DNA of 34,851 bases from Bacteroidota bacterium (GCA_025354385.1 JANXMZ010000079.1:1-34851), one strand, 5' to 3'. Numbered from the stretch's first letter, positions 15,339 through 25,609 are shown. A program made the numbers and translations. The notes: generated by a model from the sequence alone, not told the origin.

Positions 15339-15370
15339 CAAAATTAGATAATCCTTCTTGAAATACCAAA
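15339..15370 (-). promoter_or_regulatory. Promoter of the ribosomal-protein operon
   Basis: On the minus strand TTTG (15367-15370) and TAATTTTG (15339-15346) are separated by 20 bp, an exact match to the Bacteroidota -33 TTTG / -7 TAnnTTTG pattern. Confidence 0.75.
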
Positions 15371-15384
15371 CAGTATTCAACTTT

Positions 15385-16521
15385 TTATTTAGAGAGGGTG
15401 ATTAATTCTCCGTAAACCTTTGACAGTATTGCTTTCTCGCTCTCCCAATTGTAATATTTTTTTACGGCTATTTTTCCCATTTCGGCCATCTGTTCACTTT
15501 TTTCGACACCTATGTGAATTGTTTCTGCTGCGTTTGCTATCCCGATTGCCGAAAATGGGTCGACACAAATGCCACAATTATTTTCCTCCACCACCCTTTT
15601 ATAAAGCGGAAAATTGGAGGTAATTATAGGCAATCCAACCGCCATGTATTCGAACAATTTAGTAGGATAACTTTCCATTGAGTTTTTCATAGGCCAAATA
15701 ATACAAATACCAATGCTGCATTTTTTAGATATTTTATAACCTTCCTCTAAGGATAAACGCCCATAGAAATGCAACTGCCCTTCAATTTCATTGTAATATG
15801 GTAAAGCCTTTAATTTAGATTCCAAATCGCTGTACAATTCTCCTACACAATGAAAATGGAACACCTGTCCTCTCTTGTTTAATAAATCCAGGGCCTCTGC
15901 AATTTGCAAAATACCGCGGTTCTCCAGCATTATGCCAATATAAAAAATATCCTTATTGGCAGTCCACTTTAATTGCTCATAATTTTTGAAGAAAGGCAAA
16001 TCGCAGAAATTTTGAATGGTACTCCAATGTTTCGCCATTCTGCCATAGCGCTTCTCATAAGATTTTTCAGCTAAAATAATATAAAAGTGCTGGCAAGCCA
16101 ATCGCTCAAAAAAATGAAAAATACTGTAAGCAAGCTTCTGGTGGCGAATCCAAGGCTTATCAAAAATATCTTCGGCAATATTTTCATGAATATCCATCAC
16201 CACTTTTTTACCAAATAATTTCAACAATAAACCACAAGGAATTAATTCAGGATCGTGTAAATGATAAATCCTTGCCCCCACTTTCATTGCCTTAAAAAAC
16301 ATGATGAGCCAGCCAAACAACACCCTGCGTTGCCGATTATGAAACCGCTTAAATGGCAGGATATGAATGCCTTTATAATGCTCCTCTTTTGGATGCACCG
16401 CAATAAGTGTTACCTGAAATTGTTCGGACAAAGACAAACACATGCGGTAAAATATCCGGGTATCGAGTGCAAAATGCACTGAACTAAGATGACAAATTTT
16501 TATTTTAGCAGATGGATTCAA
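15385..16521 (-). CDS. Glycosyltransferase, GT4-type fold
   Basis: A 378-residue GT-B glycosyltransferase of the group 1 (GT4) kind, soluble or membrane-bound at the inner face. The N-terminal domain starts ICHLSSVHFALDTRIFYRM, typical of Bacteroidota exopolysaccharide transferases; YHLHDPELIPCGLLLK and VVMDIHE follow. The donor-binding domain has FYGRLSLEEGYK and the E-x7-E type region ESYPTKLFEYMAVGLPII. The start is TTG, since the conserved fold begins only seven residues later and no ATG precedes it. It follows the decarboxylase by 36 bp, possibly with its own -7 box at 16536-16543. Donor may be a UDP-sugar from the upstream genes. Confidence 0.85.
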   Translation of the reverse strand: MNPSAKIKICHLSSVHFALDTRIFYRMCLSLSEQFQVTLIAVHPKEEHYKGIHILPFKRFHNRQRRVLFGWLIMFFKAMKVGARIYHLHDPELIPCGLLLKLFGKKVVMDIHENIAEDIFDKPWIRHQKLAYSIFHFFERLACQHFYIILAEKSYEKRYGRMAKHWSTIQNFCDLPFFKNYEQLKWTANKDIFYIGIMLENRGILQIAEALDLLNKRGQVFHFHCVGELYSDLESKLKALPYYNEIEGQLHFYGRLSLEEGYKISKKCSIGICIIWPMKNSMESYPTKLFEYMAVGLPIITSNFPLYKRVVEENNCGICVDPFSAIGIANAAETIHIGVEKSEQMAEMGKIAVKKYYNWESEKAILSKVYGELITLSK

Positions 16522-16535
16522 AAAAGCAATGGCAA

Positions 16536-16543
16536 CAAAGTTA
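16536..16543 (-). promoter_or_regulatory. Possible -7 box before the glycosyltransferase gene
   Basis: TAACTTTG on the minus strand matches TAnnTTTG and would start transcription about 10 bp before the TTG start codon. A TTTG lies 25 bp upstream of it, further than usual, so an internal promoter is only possible. Confidence 0.35.
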
Positions 16544-16557
16544 GTGAACTTAAAAAT

Positions 16558-17544
16558 TTACTTCTTTGCAAACTCTCTTCCCAAAGGATCTTCGTACAAT
16601 TTCTCTTTGCTCAAAGATTTAAAATACTCATAAGTAATTTTCAATCCCTCGGCACGACTTACTTTCGGTTCCCAGCCCAATATGGCTCTTGCCTTGGTAA
16701 TGTCTGGTTGTCTTTGCTTCGGATCATCTGTTGGCAATGGTTTGAAAATAATTTTTTGATCGGTACCCGTTAATTTGATAATCTCTTCGGCAAAATCCTT
16801 AATCGTAATTTCATCTGGGTTGCCAATGTTTACGGGATCCGCACAATCACTTAATAATAATCTATAAATCCCCTCTACCAAATCATCCACATAACAGAAC
16901 GAGCGGGTTTGACTGCCATCGCCAAAAGCGGTTAAGTCTTCACCTCTTAAAGCCTGACCGATAAATGCAGGCAATACCCTACCATCATTCAGGCGCATGC
17001 GAGGACCATAAGTATTAAAGATTCTGACAATTCTTGTTTCTAAGCCATGGTAAGTATGGTAAGCCATAGTCATAGCCTCCTGAAATCTTTTCGCTTCATC
17101 ATATACCCCACGCGGTCCAACGGGATTTACATTACCCCAATACTCTTCCGTTTGAGGGTGTACCTGAGGGTCGCCGTATACTTCACTCGTAGAGGCAATT
17201 AGTAGACGCGCACTTTTTTGCTTGGCCAATCCCAATAAATTATGAATGCCCAAAGAACCTACTTTTAAAGTTTGAATCGGTATTTTTAAATAATCGATAG
17301 GACTTGCAGGGGAGGCAAAATGAAGAATATAATCCAAATTACCTGGAACATGCACAAATTTTGAAACATCGTGATGATAGAATTCAAAATTCTCCAACCT
17401 AAACAAATGCTCAATATTGTGCAAATCACCCGTGATTAGATTATCCATACCCATTACATGATAGCCTTCTTTGATAAATCTATCGCAAAGGTGAGAGCCT
17501 AAAAAGCCAGCCGCACCCGTTATTAATACTCTTTTTTGTGTCAT
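16558..17544 (-). CDS. UDP-glucuronate decarboxylase (UDP-xylose synthase)-like epimerase
   Basis: A 328-residue extended short-chain dehydrogenase/reductase. It has the NAD-binding GAAGFLGSH (10-18), STSEVYGDP (118-126), and the catalytic pair in YDEAK (Tyr148, Lys152). The segments [35 protein letters not shown] and [10 protein letters not shown] are specific for UDP-glucuronic acid decarboxylases, which form UDP-xylose from UDP-glucuronate. The preceding gene makes UDP-glucuronate and ends one base before this start, so the two act in sequence and are surely co-transcribed. Confidence 0.92.
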   Translation of the reverse strand: MTQKRVLITGAAGFLGSHLCDRFIKEGYHVMGMDNLITGDLHNIEHLFRLENFEFYHHDVSKFVHVPGNLDYILHFASPASPIDYLKIPIQTLKVGSLGIHNLLGLAKQKSARLLIASTSEVYGDPQVHPQTEEYWGNVNPVGPRGVYDEAKRFQEAMTMAYHTYHGLETRIVRIFNTYGPRMRLNDGRVLPAFIGQALRGEDLTAFGDGSQTRSFCYVDDLVEGIYRLLLSDCADPVNIGNPDEITIKDFAEEIIKLTGTDQKIIFKPLPTDDPKQRQPDITKARAILGWEPKVSRAEGLKITYEYFKSLSKEKLYEDPLGREFAKK

Positions 17545-17545
17545 C

Positions 17546-18868
17546 TTATTTTACTATTTCTCTTCCTATGCATTCGTAATGGTAACCTAGGTTTTTCATT
17601 TCTTCTGGCTCGTAGATATTGCGCCCATCGAAAATTGCTTTTTGATTTAACTTACTGGCTATGTTATCAAAATCCGGACTGCGGAACTCAGGCCATTCGG
17701 TTACAATTACCAAGGCGTCTGCATTGTCTAAGGTTTCATACATATCATTACAATAATCAATTGTATCTCCTAATATTCTTTGTGCTTCGTGCATCGCTAC
17801 AGGATCGTAAGCCGCTACAGATACTCCCGCATTCAACAATTGCTGTATCAATACCAAACTAGGCGCCTCGCGCATATCATCGGTTTTAGGCTTGAAAGAC
17901 AGACCCCACAAGGCTATTTTTTTACCTCTCAATTCTCTAAAATAGGCAGATAGTTTTGCGAACATCACATGCTTTTGAGCATCATTCACATCTTCAACAG
18001 CTTGCAAAACTTTCATTTTATATCCGTTTTCTGAGGCCGTTTTAATCAATGCCTTTACATCCTTTGGAAAACAACTACCACCATAACCGATGCCGGGGTA
18101 AATAAATTTCTGCCCAATACGACTATCACTGCCAATACCCTTGCGCACCATGTTGACATCTGCTCCCATAATTTCACACAAATTAGCAATATCGTTCATA
18201 AAACTAATTTTTGTAGCCAACATGCTATTGGCCGCATATTTGGTCATTTCTGCACTTGGTATATCCATAAAAATACAAGGATGACCATTCAATAAAAATG
18301 GTTTGTATAAACGGGTCATTACCTCTTCTGCTTTAGATGATTCAACGCCAATTACAATTCTATCTGGCTTCATGAAATCATCAATAGCTGCGCCCTCCTT
18401 AAGGAATTCAGGATTACTGGCCACATCGAAAGTAATGGTGCTGTTTCTTTTTGCCAAGGCTTCTTCCAAAGCATTTTTCACTTTTTTAGCTGTACCCACA
18501 GGCACGGTACTTTTGGTAACTATTACCAAATAATCATTCATATAAGTGCCAATATCATTGGCTACACCCAATACATATTTCAAATCAGCACTGCCGTCTT
18601 CATCGGGCGGTGTACCCACTGCTATAAAGGCAGCTTCGCAATCACCAATACTATCTTTTAAACTGCTGGAAAACTGAAGGCGCCCCTTTTTAAAATTGCG
18701 CTCCACCATTTCTTCGAGCCCTGGCTCATAAATAGGCAATATCCCCTTTTTTAAATTTTCAATTTTATTGACATCTATGTCTATACAGACTACATTGATG
18801 CCCACTTCTGCAAAGCATGTCCCGGTTACCAATCCTACATACCCTGTTCCTACTACTGCTACTTTCAT
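17546..18868 (-). CDS. ugd: UDP-glucose 6-dehydrogenase
   Basis: A 440-residue enzyme that oxidises UDP-glucose to UDP-glucuronate with two NAD. The Rossmann motif [11 protein letters not shown] is at 6-16, and the catalytic cysteine is in [10 protein letters not shown] (Cys266). [19 protein letters not shown] and [14 protein letters not shown] are family signatures, and the length is normal. It sits directly before the decarboxylase and 85 bp after the aminotransferase gene. No clear TAnnTTTG promoter is seen in that gap, so transcription from the aminotransferase gene is likely. Confidence 0.95.
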   Translation of the reverse strand: MKVAVVGTGYVGLVTGTCFAEVGINVVCIDIDVNKIENLKKGILPIYEPGLEEMVERNFKKGRLQFSSSLKDSIGDCEAAFIAVGTPPDEDGSADLKYVLGVANDIGTYMNDYLVIVTKSTVPVGTAKKVKNALEEALAKRNSTITFDVASNPEFLKEGAAIDDFMKPDRIVIGVESSKAEEVMTRLYKPFLLNGHPCIFMDIPSAEMTKYAANSMLATKISFMNDIANLCEIMGADVNMVRKGIGSDSRIGQKFIYPGIGYGGSCFPKDVKALIKTASENGYKMKVLQAVEDVNDAQKHVMFAKLSAYFRELRGKKIALWGLSFKPKTDDMREAPSLVLIQQLLNAGVSVAAYDPVAMHEAQRILGDTIDYCNDMYETLDNADALVIVTEWPEFRSPDFDNIASKLNQKAIFDGRNIYEPEEMKNLGYHYECIGREIVK

Positions 18869-18953
18869 AATTTTCTATGCTTAATTTTTATTTGTTGTTT
18901 TCCTTTGTATTGAGTTTTTTTTTGTCACATTTATTTGGTAAAAATCGGGTAAT

Positions 18954-20072
18954 TTATTTTTCAAAATAAGCATTAACTGATTCAATAATATAACTGATTT
19001 GTGAGTCCTCCATTTCTGTTCCTATAGGCAGACTTACCACATTTTTGGATAGCATTTCTGAAACTGGCAAACTGATGTCCTGCTGATAAGCATTTTGGTG
19101 GTGTAAGGGCAATGGATAATACACCATTGTTGGGATACCCTTTTTTTGCATGGCATTGCGAAAATCTGCTATGTCCAAATCGCAAGTTTGCAAGGTATAT
19201 TGGTGGTAAACATGGGTGGTATTGCGAGCTACAACAGGTGGTTTCAAATGCGAATGTTTTGCAAAAGCCTCTGAATATCTTTGGGCTACTGCTTGCCTTT
19301 CTTTGTTAAAAGTGTTCAAGTATTTTAACTTCACTTGCAATATGGCTGCTTGCATAGTATCGAGTCTCGAATTTACACCCACCACCTCATGAAAATATTT
19401 TATTTTCTGACCGTGATTGGCAATCATTTGAATGCGCTCGGCCAGTGTGTCTTGATTTGTAAAAATAGCACCGCCATCACCATAACATCCCAAATTTTTT
19501 GAAGGGAAAAAAGAAGTGGTAGAAAGATGTCCAATGGTTCCCGACTTACAAGTTCGCCCATCTGAGAAAGTATACTCGGCCCCAATGGATTGCGCATTGT
19601 CTTCTATTACCATTAGGTTGTGCTTTTCTGCAATGGCCATAATGGTTTCCATATCTGCACATTGTCCAAATAAATGCACAGGCACAATGGCTTTGGTAAG
19701 CGGAGTGATGTATTTTTCTATGGTGAGTGGATTCAGATTGAATGTTTCTGGATGCACTTCCGCAAATACAGGCTTTAGTTTCAATAATTGACAGGCCTCT
19801 GCAACTGCTATGTACGAAAAACCTGGGGTAATTACTTCCGAACCTTCTGGTAAATCAAGCGCCATTAAAGCAATTTGTAACGCATCTGTACCATTTCCGC
19901 AGGGAATTACATGTTTAATACTGAGGTAAGTCGCTAATTCTTGGCTAAAACTTTTCACAGGTGAACCGTTGATATAATTGGCCTGATTTAAGACCGACTG
20001 GATAGCTGGGTTAATTTCAGCCTTTAAACGCTGATACTGACCTGCTAAATCAACCATGTGTATGGGTTTCAT
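18954..20072 (-). CDS. DegT/DnrJ/EryC1-type sugar aminotransferase
   Basis: A PLP-dependent aminotransferase of the sugar type, 372 residues from ATG 20072. It begins HMVDLAGQYQRLK, has PCGNGTDALQIAL, VPVHLFGQCADM and IEDNAQSIGAE, and the PLP lysine in FFPSKNLGCYGDGG. Such enzymes amino-transfer keto-sugars bound to UDP or dTDP for surface polysaccharides; the substrate is not clear from sequence. The frame extends to a TTG at 20099, but that codon lies inside a TATATTTG -7 box, so the ATG at 20072 is preferred. It heads the group aminotransferase-ugd-decarboxylase-glycosyltransferase. Confidence 0.92.
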   Translation of the reverse strand: MKPIHMVDLAGQYQRLKAEINPAIQSVLNQANYINGSPVKSFSQELATYLSIKHVIPCGNGTDALQIALMALDLPEGSEVITPGFSYIAVAEACQLLKLKPVFAEVHPETFNLNPLTIEKYITPLTKAIVPVHLFGQCADMETIMAIAEKHNLMVIEDNAQSIGAEYTFSDGRTCKSGTIGHLSTTSFFPSKNLGCYGDGGAIFTNQDTLAERIQMIANHGQKIKYFHEVVGVNSRLDTMQAAILQVKLKYLNTFNKERQAVAQRYSEAFAKHSHLKPPVVARNTTHVYHQYTLQTCDLDIADFRNAMQKKGIPTMVYYPLPLHHQNAYQQDISLPVSEMLSKNVVSLPIGTEMEDSQISYIIESVNAYFEK

Positions 20073-20096
20073 TTCTGCTTTATTTTCCAATTGCGG

Positions 20097-20104
20097 CAAA
20101 TATA
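20097..20104 (-). promoter_or_regulatory. -7 box of the aminotransferase operon
   Basis: TATATTTG on the minus strand is an exact TAnnTTTG. Transcription would start near 20090, leaving a leader of about 18 bases before ATG 20072. It stands divergent to the -7 box at 20168-20175. Confidence 0.6.
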
Positions 20105-20141
20105 ATCATTGAAAGTGATATTTAAGTTAGGTAAATTTTTC

Positions 20142-20175
20142 TTGTGTTTTAAGCCGTTTTTTTGTTTTATATTTG
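20142..20175 (+). promoter_or_regulatory. Promoter of the barrel protein-waaA pair
   Basis: TTG at 20142-20144 and TATATTTG at 20168-20175 fit the Bacteroidota pattern with a 23-bp spacer. The start of transcription would be near 20180, which decides the start codon of the next gene. Confidence 0.6.
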
Positions 20176-20182
20176 CGGTATT

Positions 20183-20968
20183 GTGTTAAAATTATCCTTC
20201 ATTATTACTTGTTTTTTGTTTTCTTCTCATGCTCTTTTTGCTCAAGATAAGAGCTCAAAACCTTCTAAACTAGAATTGAGAAATACAGTCATTATAAGTC
20301 TTGCGTATGCACGGCATATGCCTATGGGTAATTTAAAAGATCGTTTTGGCAGTAGCAATACCTATGGCATTGGTGGAGCTTATAAATTTGGCCGCAATTG
20401 GCAGGCAGGTGGTGGCCTCGATCTAATTTTTAGTGGCAAGGTAAAAGAAAATACCATGTTTGATACGATTACTGGGCCCAGCAACAGTATGATAGATGCC
20501 CAAGGTAACTTAGCAGTTGTTAGACTTTATGAACGTGGTTACTTAATGCATTTCGACTTTGGAAAAGTCATACAGTTAGACCGTCTTCACCAAAATTCTG
20601 GACTCCTTATAACTGGGGGTTTTGGCATTATGTCGCACAAGATAAAATTCCAATTTACCAGAAATATAATGCCGCAACTGGAACATGGCATATATAAAGG
20701 TTACGATAGAATGAGTAACGGCCTATTGCTAAGAGGCTTCCTCGGTTACCAAAGAATGGAGCCTGATGAGTTGTTTAGCTTTTTTGGCGGCATCGAATAT
20801 ATGAAAGGCTATACTCGCAATCGCAGAGAGTTAAATTACGACACAAGGGTACGCGACAATACTTTGAGAAGCGACATTCTATTCGGCATAAAAATAGGTG
20901 TAATTTTTACCATCAATGGCAGAAAAGCAGGCCAGAAAAAAGGTGAAGAGGAGAAATTTTATCAGTAA
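20183..20968 (+). CDS. Outer membrane beta-barrel protein of unknown role
   Basis: From GTG 20183 the protein has 261 residues: a signal peptide (LKLSFIITCFLFSSHALFAQ), then a mature part with alternating hydrophobic and polar residues, glycines and aromatic strand ends, as in 8- to 10-strand outer-membrane barrels. I recognise no specific family. The frame is open to a TTG at 20162, but that codon lies upstream of the promoter's -7 box, so GTG 20183 is more likely and the message would be nearly leaderless. The stop is 8 bp before waaA, which suggests a link to lipopolysaccharide assembly, by neighbourhood only. Confidence 0.7.
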   Translation: MLKLSFIITCFLFSSHALFAQDKSSKPSKLELRNTVIISLAYARHMPMGNLKDRFGSSNTYGIGGAYKFGRNWQAGGGLDLIFSGKVKENTMFDTITGPSNSMIDAQGNLAVVRLYERGYLMHFDFGKVIQLDRLHQNSGLLITGGFGIMSHKIKFQFTRNIMPQLEHGIYKGYDRMSNGLLLRGFLGYQRMEPDELFSFFGGIEYMKGYTRNRRELNYDTRVRDNTLRSDILFGIKIGVIFTINGRKAGQKKGEEEKFYQ

Positions 20969-20976
20969 AAAACGGC

Positions 20977-22194
20977 ATGCACTTTCTTTATTTTTTAACA
21001 TTAAAAATAGTAGAATGTCTCTTGCCAGCGGTGGCTTTCTTCTCCAGCAACAAAAAATTAAAAGCCTTTGTAAAAGGACGTGAAAATTTATTTGAGGTTC
21101 TAAAATTAGAGCAGAATCCTGAAAGATACTGGTTCCATTGTGCGAGCCTAGGAGAATTTGAACAAACAAGACCGTTAATTGAAGCAATCAAAAAACAACG
21201 ACCTTCATGCTCCATTGTGATTTCTTTTTTCTCACCTTCCGGATACGAACAAAGGAAAAATTATGAATTGGCCGAAGCCGTTTTTTATTTACCTATTGAC
21301 ACCCCGAAACATGCAAAACAATTAATAGCGGTAATTAAACCCAAAGCAGTTGTTTTTGTGAAATATGAAATATGGTATTTTCTCCTAAAAAAACTTTTTG
21401 AGACAAACATCCCAGTGTATTTAATTTCAGCTCATTTTAGAGAGGGTCAGTTTATTTTTAAACCTTGGGGTAAATGGTTATTCCAACTATTACCGCGATA
21501 CACTCACATATTTTTACAGAACAAAACATCCTTTAATTTACTTAAAAACAAAGGTCTCGAAAATATTTCTATTAGCGGAGATACTAGATATGACAGGGTC
21601 ATACAAAATGCCACTATGGTTAAAACCAATACACGCCTTGAGGATTTTAAACAACATTATTCATTATTAATTTTGGGTAGTTCGTGGCCAAAAGAAGAAG
21701 CTATTTTATTAGAGGCCATGCATCATAAAAACTGGCCAAAAGATTTAAAAATCATCATTGCTCCACATGATATCAGTGAATCGCATATCAATGATATTCT
21801 CAAGAAATTTCATCATTTCAATCCCATATTATATACTTTAAACATCAACTTAAAAAATACAAACATGCTGTTATTAAATACCATAGGTCACTTGGCAAGT
21901 GCTTATCACTATGCTGATATGGCTTTTATTGGCGGAGGTTTTACAGGGCAATTGCACAATATTTTAGAACCATTGGCTTTTGGTGTCCCTATTATTACAG
22001 GGCCTGTTCATCATAAATTTCCTGAGGCAGACATGGCTAATAAAGCAGGTGTTTTGTTGGAGGCAAATGATGCAGATTCATTTGTCAAGAATGTATTGGC
22101 CCTGCAAAATGCACATTTAAAACCAGAGGCTCAATCCTTCATAAAATTGCATTCGGGGGCTACAGAATTGGTCATTAAAACAATTCTTAATTAA
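20977..22194 (+). CDS. waaA: 3-deoxy-D-manno-octulosonic acid (Kdo) transferase
   Basis: A 405-residue GT30 glycosyltransferase that adds Kdo from CMP-Kdo to lipid A precursor at the inner membrane. An N-terminal hydrophobic anchor covers about 1-20. WFHCASLGEFEQTRPLI carries the family's catalytic Glu, and YLISAHFREGQFIFKPWGKW, SGDTRYDRV, GSSWPKEE and GGGFTGQLHNILEPLAFGVP are strong signatures. The length is close to normal. It follows the barrel protein by 8 bp and shares its promoter. Confidence 0.94.
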   Translation: MHFLYFLTLKIVECLLPAVAFFSSNKKLKAFVKGRENLFEVLKLEQNPERYWFHCASLGEFEQTRPLIEAIKKQRPSCSIVISFFSPSGYEQRKNYELAEAVFYLPIDTPKHAKQLIAVIKPKAVVFVKYEIWYFLLKKLFETNIPVYLISAHFREGQFIFKPWGKWLFQLLPRYTHIFLQNKTSFNLLKNKGLENISISGDTRYDRVIQNATMVKTNTRLEDFKQHYSLLILGSSWPKEEAILLEAMHHKNWPKDLKIIIAPHDISESHINDILKKFHHFNPILYTLNINLKNTNMLLLNTIGHLASAYHYADMAFIGGGFTGQLHNILEPLAFGVPIITGPVHHKFPEADMANKAGVLLEANDADSFVKNVLALQNAHLKPEAQSFIKLHSGATELVIKTILN

Positions 22195-22237
22195 TTTTAA
22201 GACTTAACTCAACTGATATTTCTCATTTAGAATTTTC

Positions 22238-22267
22238 TTGAAACCAAGATTAATAATATTACCTTTG
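22238..22267 (+). promoter_or_regulatory. Promoter of the desaturase gene
   Basis: TTG at 22238-22240 and TACCTTTG at 22260-22267 with a 19-bp spacer match the Bacteroidota promoter pattern and lie 43 bp before the first ATG. Confidence 0.65.
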
Positions 22268-22310
22268 CACCATTAAATAATCCGCTTAATAAGGCTAAAT
22301 TCTAGGATAG

Positions 22311-23327
22311 ATGCAGGAAAAATTAAGAATAGGGAATTTAACTTTATATATGTCTACCCACAATATTCGCTTAGAAGTAATGCAAACCATTGGTCAATCC
22401 ATGGATGAATTGCTCGTACAATATCTTAAACCTATTGAAGAAAACTGGCAACCAGCCGATCATTTGCCAGATGCTAACAGTCCACAATTTTTTGAAGAAA
22501 TCAAAGAGATTCAAGAGCTATCGAAAGAAATGGGTTACGATTTATGGGCCGTATTGATTGGAGATACTATTACAGAAGAAGCTTTACCTACCTACGAATC
22601 GTGGTTAATGTCTGTTGAAGGCATAGACAATGAAGGTCGCAATGGATGGTCGCAATGGGTTAGAAGTTGGACTGCTGAAGAGAACCGCCATGGCGATTTA
22701 CTCAATAAATATTTATATCTATCAGGTAGAGTTAACATGCGCGAGATGGAAATCTCCACCCAATACTTAATCAGTGATGGTTTTGATATTGGCACTGGCA
22801 GAGACCCTTATAAAAATTTTATTTACACCAGTTTTCAAGAACTCGCCACTAATATCTCTCACAGAAGAGTTGGCACCCTTGCCAAAAAAACAGGCAATAT
22901 TCGCTTGTCTAAAATATGCGGTTTAATTTCTGCAGATGAAGCCAGACATGCCAAAGCTTATGCAGATTTTGTCTCTCGAATTTTCAAATTAGACCCCAGT
23001 GAAATGATGCTGGCTTTTGAGCACATGATGCGCAAAAAAATTGTAATGCCAGCGCATTTTATGAGAGAAACCGGAAGTGCTATCGGTGATATTTGGGGCC
23101 ACTTTTCGGATGCGGCTCAAAGAATTCAAGTATATACAACTCAAGATTATATCGCTATTTTCAATGCATTGTTGAACCAATGGGAAATTGGCACCATGAC
23201 TGGTCTTAATGAAAAAGCTGAAAAGGCAAGAGACTATGTAATGAAACTGCCGCAGCGTTTACAAAACATTGCGGAGCGTACCAAAACACCAGAGCTTCAA
23301 TACGAGTTTAAGTGGATTGGGATTTAA
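22311..23327 (+). CDS. Acyl-ACP desaturase (FA_desaturase_2 family)
   Basis: A 338-residue soluble diiron desaturase that puts a double bond into acyl chains bound to acyl carrier protein. The two iron-binding motifs are EENRH (123-127) and DEARH (209-213), with further ligand glutamates expected near 90 and 177. The family is known from plants, actinobacteria and some Bacteroidota. The start could be ATG 22311 or ATG 22350 (MSTHNIRLEVMQ), the latter closer to where homologues usually begin. It is a single-gene unit; it would supply unsaturated fatty acids for the membrane. Confidence 0.92.
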   Translation: MQEKLRIGNLTLYMSTHNIRLEVMQTIGQSMDELLVQYLKPIEENWQPADHLPDANSPQFFEEIKEIQELSKEMGYDLWAVLIGDTITEEALPTYESWLMSVEGIDNEGRNGWSQWVRSWTAEENRHGDLLNKYLYLSGRVNMREMEISTQYLISDGFDIGTGRDPYKNFIYTSFQELATNISHRRVGTLAKKTGNIRLSKICGLISADEARHAKAYADFVSRIFKLDPSEMMLAFEHMMRKKIVMPAHFMRETGSAIGDIWGHFSDAAQRIQVYTTQDYIAIFNALLNQWEIGTMTGLNEKAEKARDYVMKLPQRLQNIAERTKTPELQYEFKWIGI

Positions 23328-23388
23328 GATTCTATTTACACAACAACGTCTAGGTCCTTGCATCTGAGCAGTCATTTTTTCTCAACAA

Positions 23389-23505
23389 TCAGGGTTTTTT
23401 TATGAAAACCTTAATGGGTATATCATTTATTTTATCATCAACTGCCAAAGCATTTAGAATATAGAAAACGTACAATAGCACACCAATAATAAGATGTTGG
23501 AACAT
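23389..23505 (-). CDS. Possible 38-residue single-pass membrane peptide
   Basis: An ATG-started frame encodes MFQHLIIGVLLYVFYILNAL and then a polar tail ending in FIKKP. One hydrophobic segment of about 18 residues followed by a charged tail looks like a small membrane protein. It begins 37 bp after the mutase stop on the same strand. Chance is a real alternative in AT-rich DNA, and no start signal is evident. Confidence 0.25.
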   Translation of the reverse strand: MFQHLIIGVLLYVFYILNALAVDDKINDIPIKVFIKKP

Positions 23506-23541
23506 CAATTCTTTTATGCAAGCCTAGCTTAAGCATTAGGT

Positions 23542-25518
23542 TTACATATTCCTTCTATACTGCCCACCCACTTCAAACAATGCATGGGTGATCTGGCCCA
23601 GTGAACATCTTTTACAAGTGTCCATCAAGGCCTCGAATAAGTTGCCATTTTGTATAGCAATTTCTTGCAGATGTCGCAATTCTTTTGCAGTGTGTTCGGC
23701 ATTGCGTTCATGCAAATCCTTCAACATATTGATTTGATATTGTTTTTCCTCTTCTGTTGCGCGAATAACTTCTTTCGGCAATACCGTAGGAGAACCCTTG
23801 CTGCTCAAAAAAGTATTAACCCCAATAATTGGGAACTCACCAGTGTGTTTCAACGTTTCGTAATACAAACTTTCTTCCTGTATTTTTCCGCGTTGATACA
23901 TGGTTTCCATGGCGCCTAATACACCTCCCCTTTCTGTTATTCTATCAAACTCCATCAACACTGCTTCTTCAACTAAATCTGTTAATTCTTCAATGATAAA
24001 CGACCCTTGAATTGGATTTTCATTTTTAGCCAAACCCAACTCTTTGTTAATGATGAGCTGAATGGCCATGGCCCTTCTCACAGATTCTTCTGTAGGTGTT
24101 GTTATGGCCTCGTCATATGCATTGGTATGCAAGCTATTACAGTTGTCGTAGATGGCATACAAGGCTTGAAGGGTAGTTCTTATATCATTAAAATCGATTT
24201 CCTGAGCATGTAAACTTCTGCCACTTGTTTGTATATGATACTTTAGCATTTGGCTTCTCTCGTTAGCACCATATTTATTTTTCATGGCTTTGGCCCATAT
24301 TTTTCTGGCCACACGCCCAATTACTGCATATTCAGGATCTATACCATTACTAAAAAAGAAGGATAGATTCGGGCCAAATTCATTGATATCCATGCCGCGA
24401 CTTAAGTAATACTCTACATAGGTAAAACCATTGGCCAATGTAAATGCTAACTGAGAGAGAGGGTTGGCACCTGCCTCTGCAATATGATACCCACTGATAG
24501 AAACTGAATAGAAATTTCTTACCTTTTTTTGAATAAAATATTCTTGCACATCGCCCATTAATCGCAAGGCAAATTCAGTACTAAAAATACAAGTATTTTG
24601 TGCCTGATCCTCCTTTAAAATATCCGCTTGAACCGTACCTCTTACTTGGGCAAGGGTATAGGTTTTTATTTCATTGTATTTATCTAGTGGTAAAACCTGA
24701 TCGCCAGTAACACCAAGCAACATAAGTCCTAGCCCATCATTGCTTTCTGGTAGCTCGCCTTGATATTGCGGCACACTCTGGTTTTTAGCTTTAAAAATAG
24801 CGGTTATTTTTTCCCTTACTTCCTTCTCCAATCCATTGGACTTAATGTATAATTCGCATTGTTGATCAATGGCCGCATTCATAAAATAGCCCAATAACAT
24901 TGGCGCAGGCCCATTAATGGTCATAGATACAGAAGTTTTAGGATCAGCTAAATTAAAGCCGCTGTATAATTTTTTGGCATCATCCAAACAGCAAATACTG
25001 ACACCAGAGTTGCCTATTTTGCCGTAAATATCTGGACGTATATGCGGATCGTTGCCATATAACGTAACACTGTCAAAAGCGGTGGATAAGCGTTTTGCAG
25101 GCATTCCCAAACTTACATAATGGAACCTGCGATTGGTCCTCTCGGGACCGCCCTCGCCCGCAAACATACGTGCAGGATCTTCTCCTTCTCTTTTAAAAGG
25201 ATAAATACCAGCCGTGTAAGGAAATTCACCTGGTACGTTTTCCTGTAATTGCCATCTTAAACGATCGCCCCATGCTTTGAATTTTGGCATGGCTACTTTT
25301 GGTACCTGGGTATGACTTAAACTCTCGCTATGGGTTTTTATTTTTATTTCTTTGTCGCGAACTTTAAAGATATACTCTTCATTTTTATATTTTTCAACTA
25401 AAGCATCCCATTGGATAACCAAATCCATGTTCTCTGGACTTAATTTTCGTTCCAATTGAATCAATTGTTGTTCCATCGCGGTAATTAGCGATTTATCTGA
25501 CATTTCTGTTGATGACAT
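23542..25518 (-). CDS. IcmF-type acyl-CoA mutase core without cobalamin or G-protein domain
   Basis: A 658-residue protein matching the substrate-binding barrel of methylmalonyl-CoA/isobutyryl-CoA mutases. [18 protein letters not shown], then [49 protein letters not shown] and [10 protein letters not shown] resemble IcmF, and the end [19 protein letters not shown] is the IcmF C-terminus. IcmF itself is about 1,100 residues because a B12-binding domain and a MeaB-like G-protein domain precede the mutase; here similarity starts near residue 45 and both are absent. The upstream gene is divergent and unrelated, so a cobalamin-binding partner must be encoded elsewhere if the enzyme is active. Substrate (isobutyryl-, methylmalonyl- or another CoA) is open. 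Confidence 0.85.
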   Translation of the reverse strand: MSSTEMSDKSLITAMEQQLIQLERKLSPENMDLVIQWDALVEKYKNEEYIFKVRDKEIKIKTHSESLSHTQVPKVAMPKFKAWGDRLRWQLQENVPGEFPYTAGIYPFKREGEDPARMFAGEGGPERTNRRFHYVSLGMPAKRLSTAFDSVTLYGNDPHIRPDIYGKIGNSGVSICCLDDAKKLYSGFNLADPKTSVSMTINGPAPMLLGYFMNAAIDQQCELYIKSNGLEKEVREKITAIFKAKNQSVPQYQGELPESNDGLGLMLLGVTGDQVLPLDKYNEIKTYTLAQVRGTVQADILKEDQAQNTCIFSTEFALRLMGDVQEYFIQKKVRNFYSVSISGYHIAEAGANPLSQLAFTLANGFTYVEYYLSRGMDINEFGPNLSFFFSNGIDPEYAVIGRVARKIWAKAMKNKYGANERSQMLKYHIQTSGRSLHAQEIDFNDIRTTLQALYAIYDNCNSLHTNAYDEAITTPTEESVRRAMAIQLIINKELGLAKNENPIQGSFIIEELTDLVEEAVLMEFDRITERGGVLGAMETMYQRGKIQEESLYYETLKHTGEFPIIGVNTFLSSKGSPTVLPKEVIRATEEEKQYQINMLKDLHERNAEHTAKELRHLQEIAIQNGNLFEALMDTCKRCSLGQITHALFEVGGQYRRNM

Positions 25519-25529
25519 AATTATACGAG

Positions 25530-25537
25530 CAAAGGTA
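25530..25537 (-). promoter_or_regulatory. -7 box of the mutase gene
   Basis: TACCTTTG on the minus strand is an exact TAnnTTTG, 11 bp before the mutase ATG, so the leader would be very short. No well-placed TTTG is seen upstream. Confidence 0.5.
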
Positions 25538-25609
25538 ATAAAGAAACTGAAAAAAAATTCCCAATTTTCAAATGGCCAATTTTGATTCCTTTTTGTTTAA
25601 ATAAGTCTT

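Noticed and set aside
20162..20182. TTG start of the barrel protein at 20162
   Set aside because: The codon lies upstream of the TATATTTG box, so it would not be in the transcript; GTG 20183 begins a proper signal peptide.
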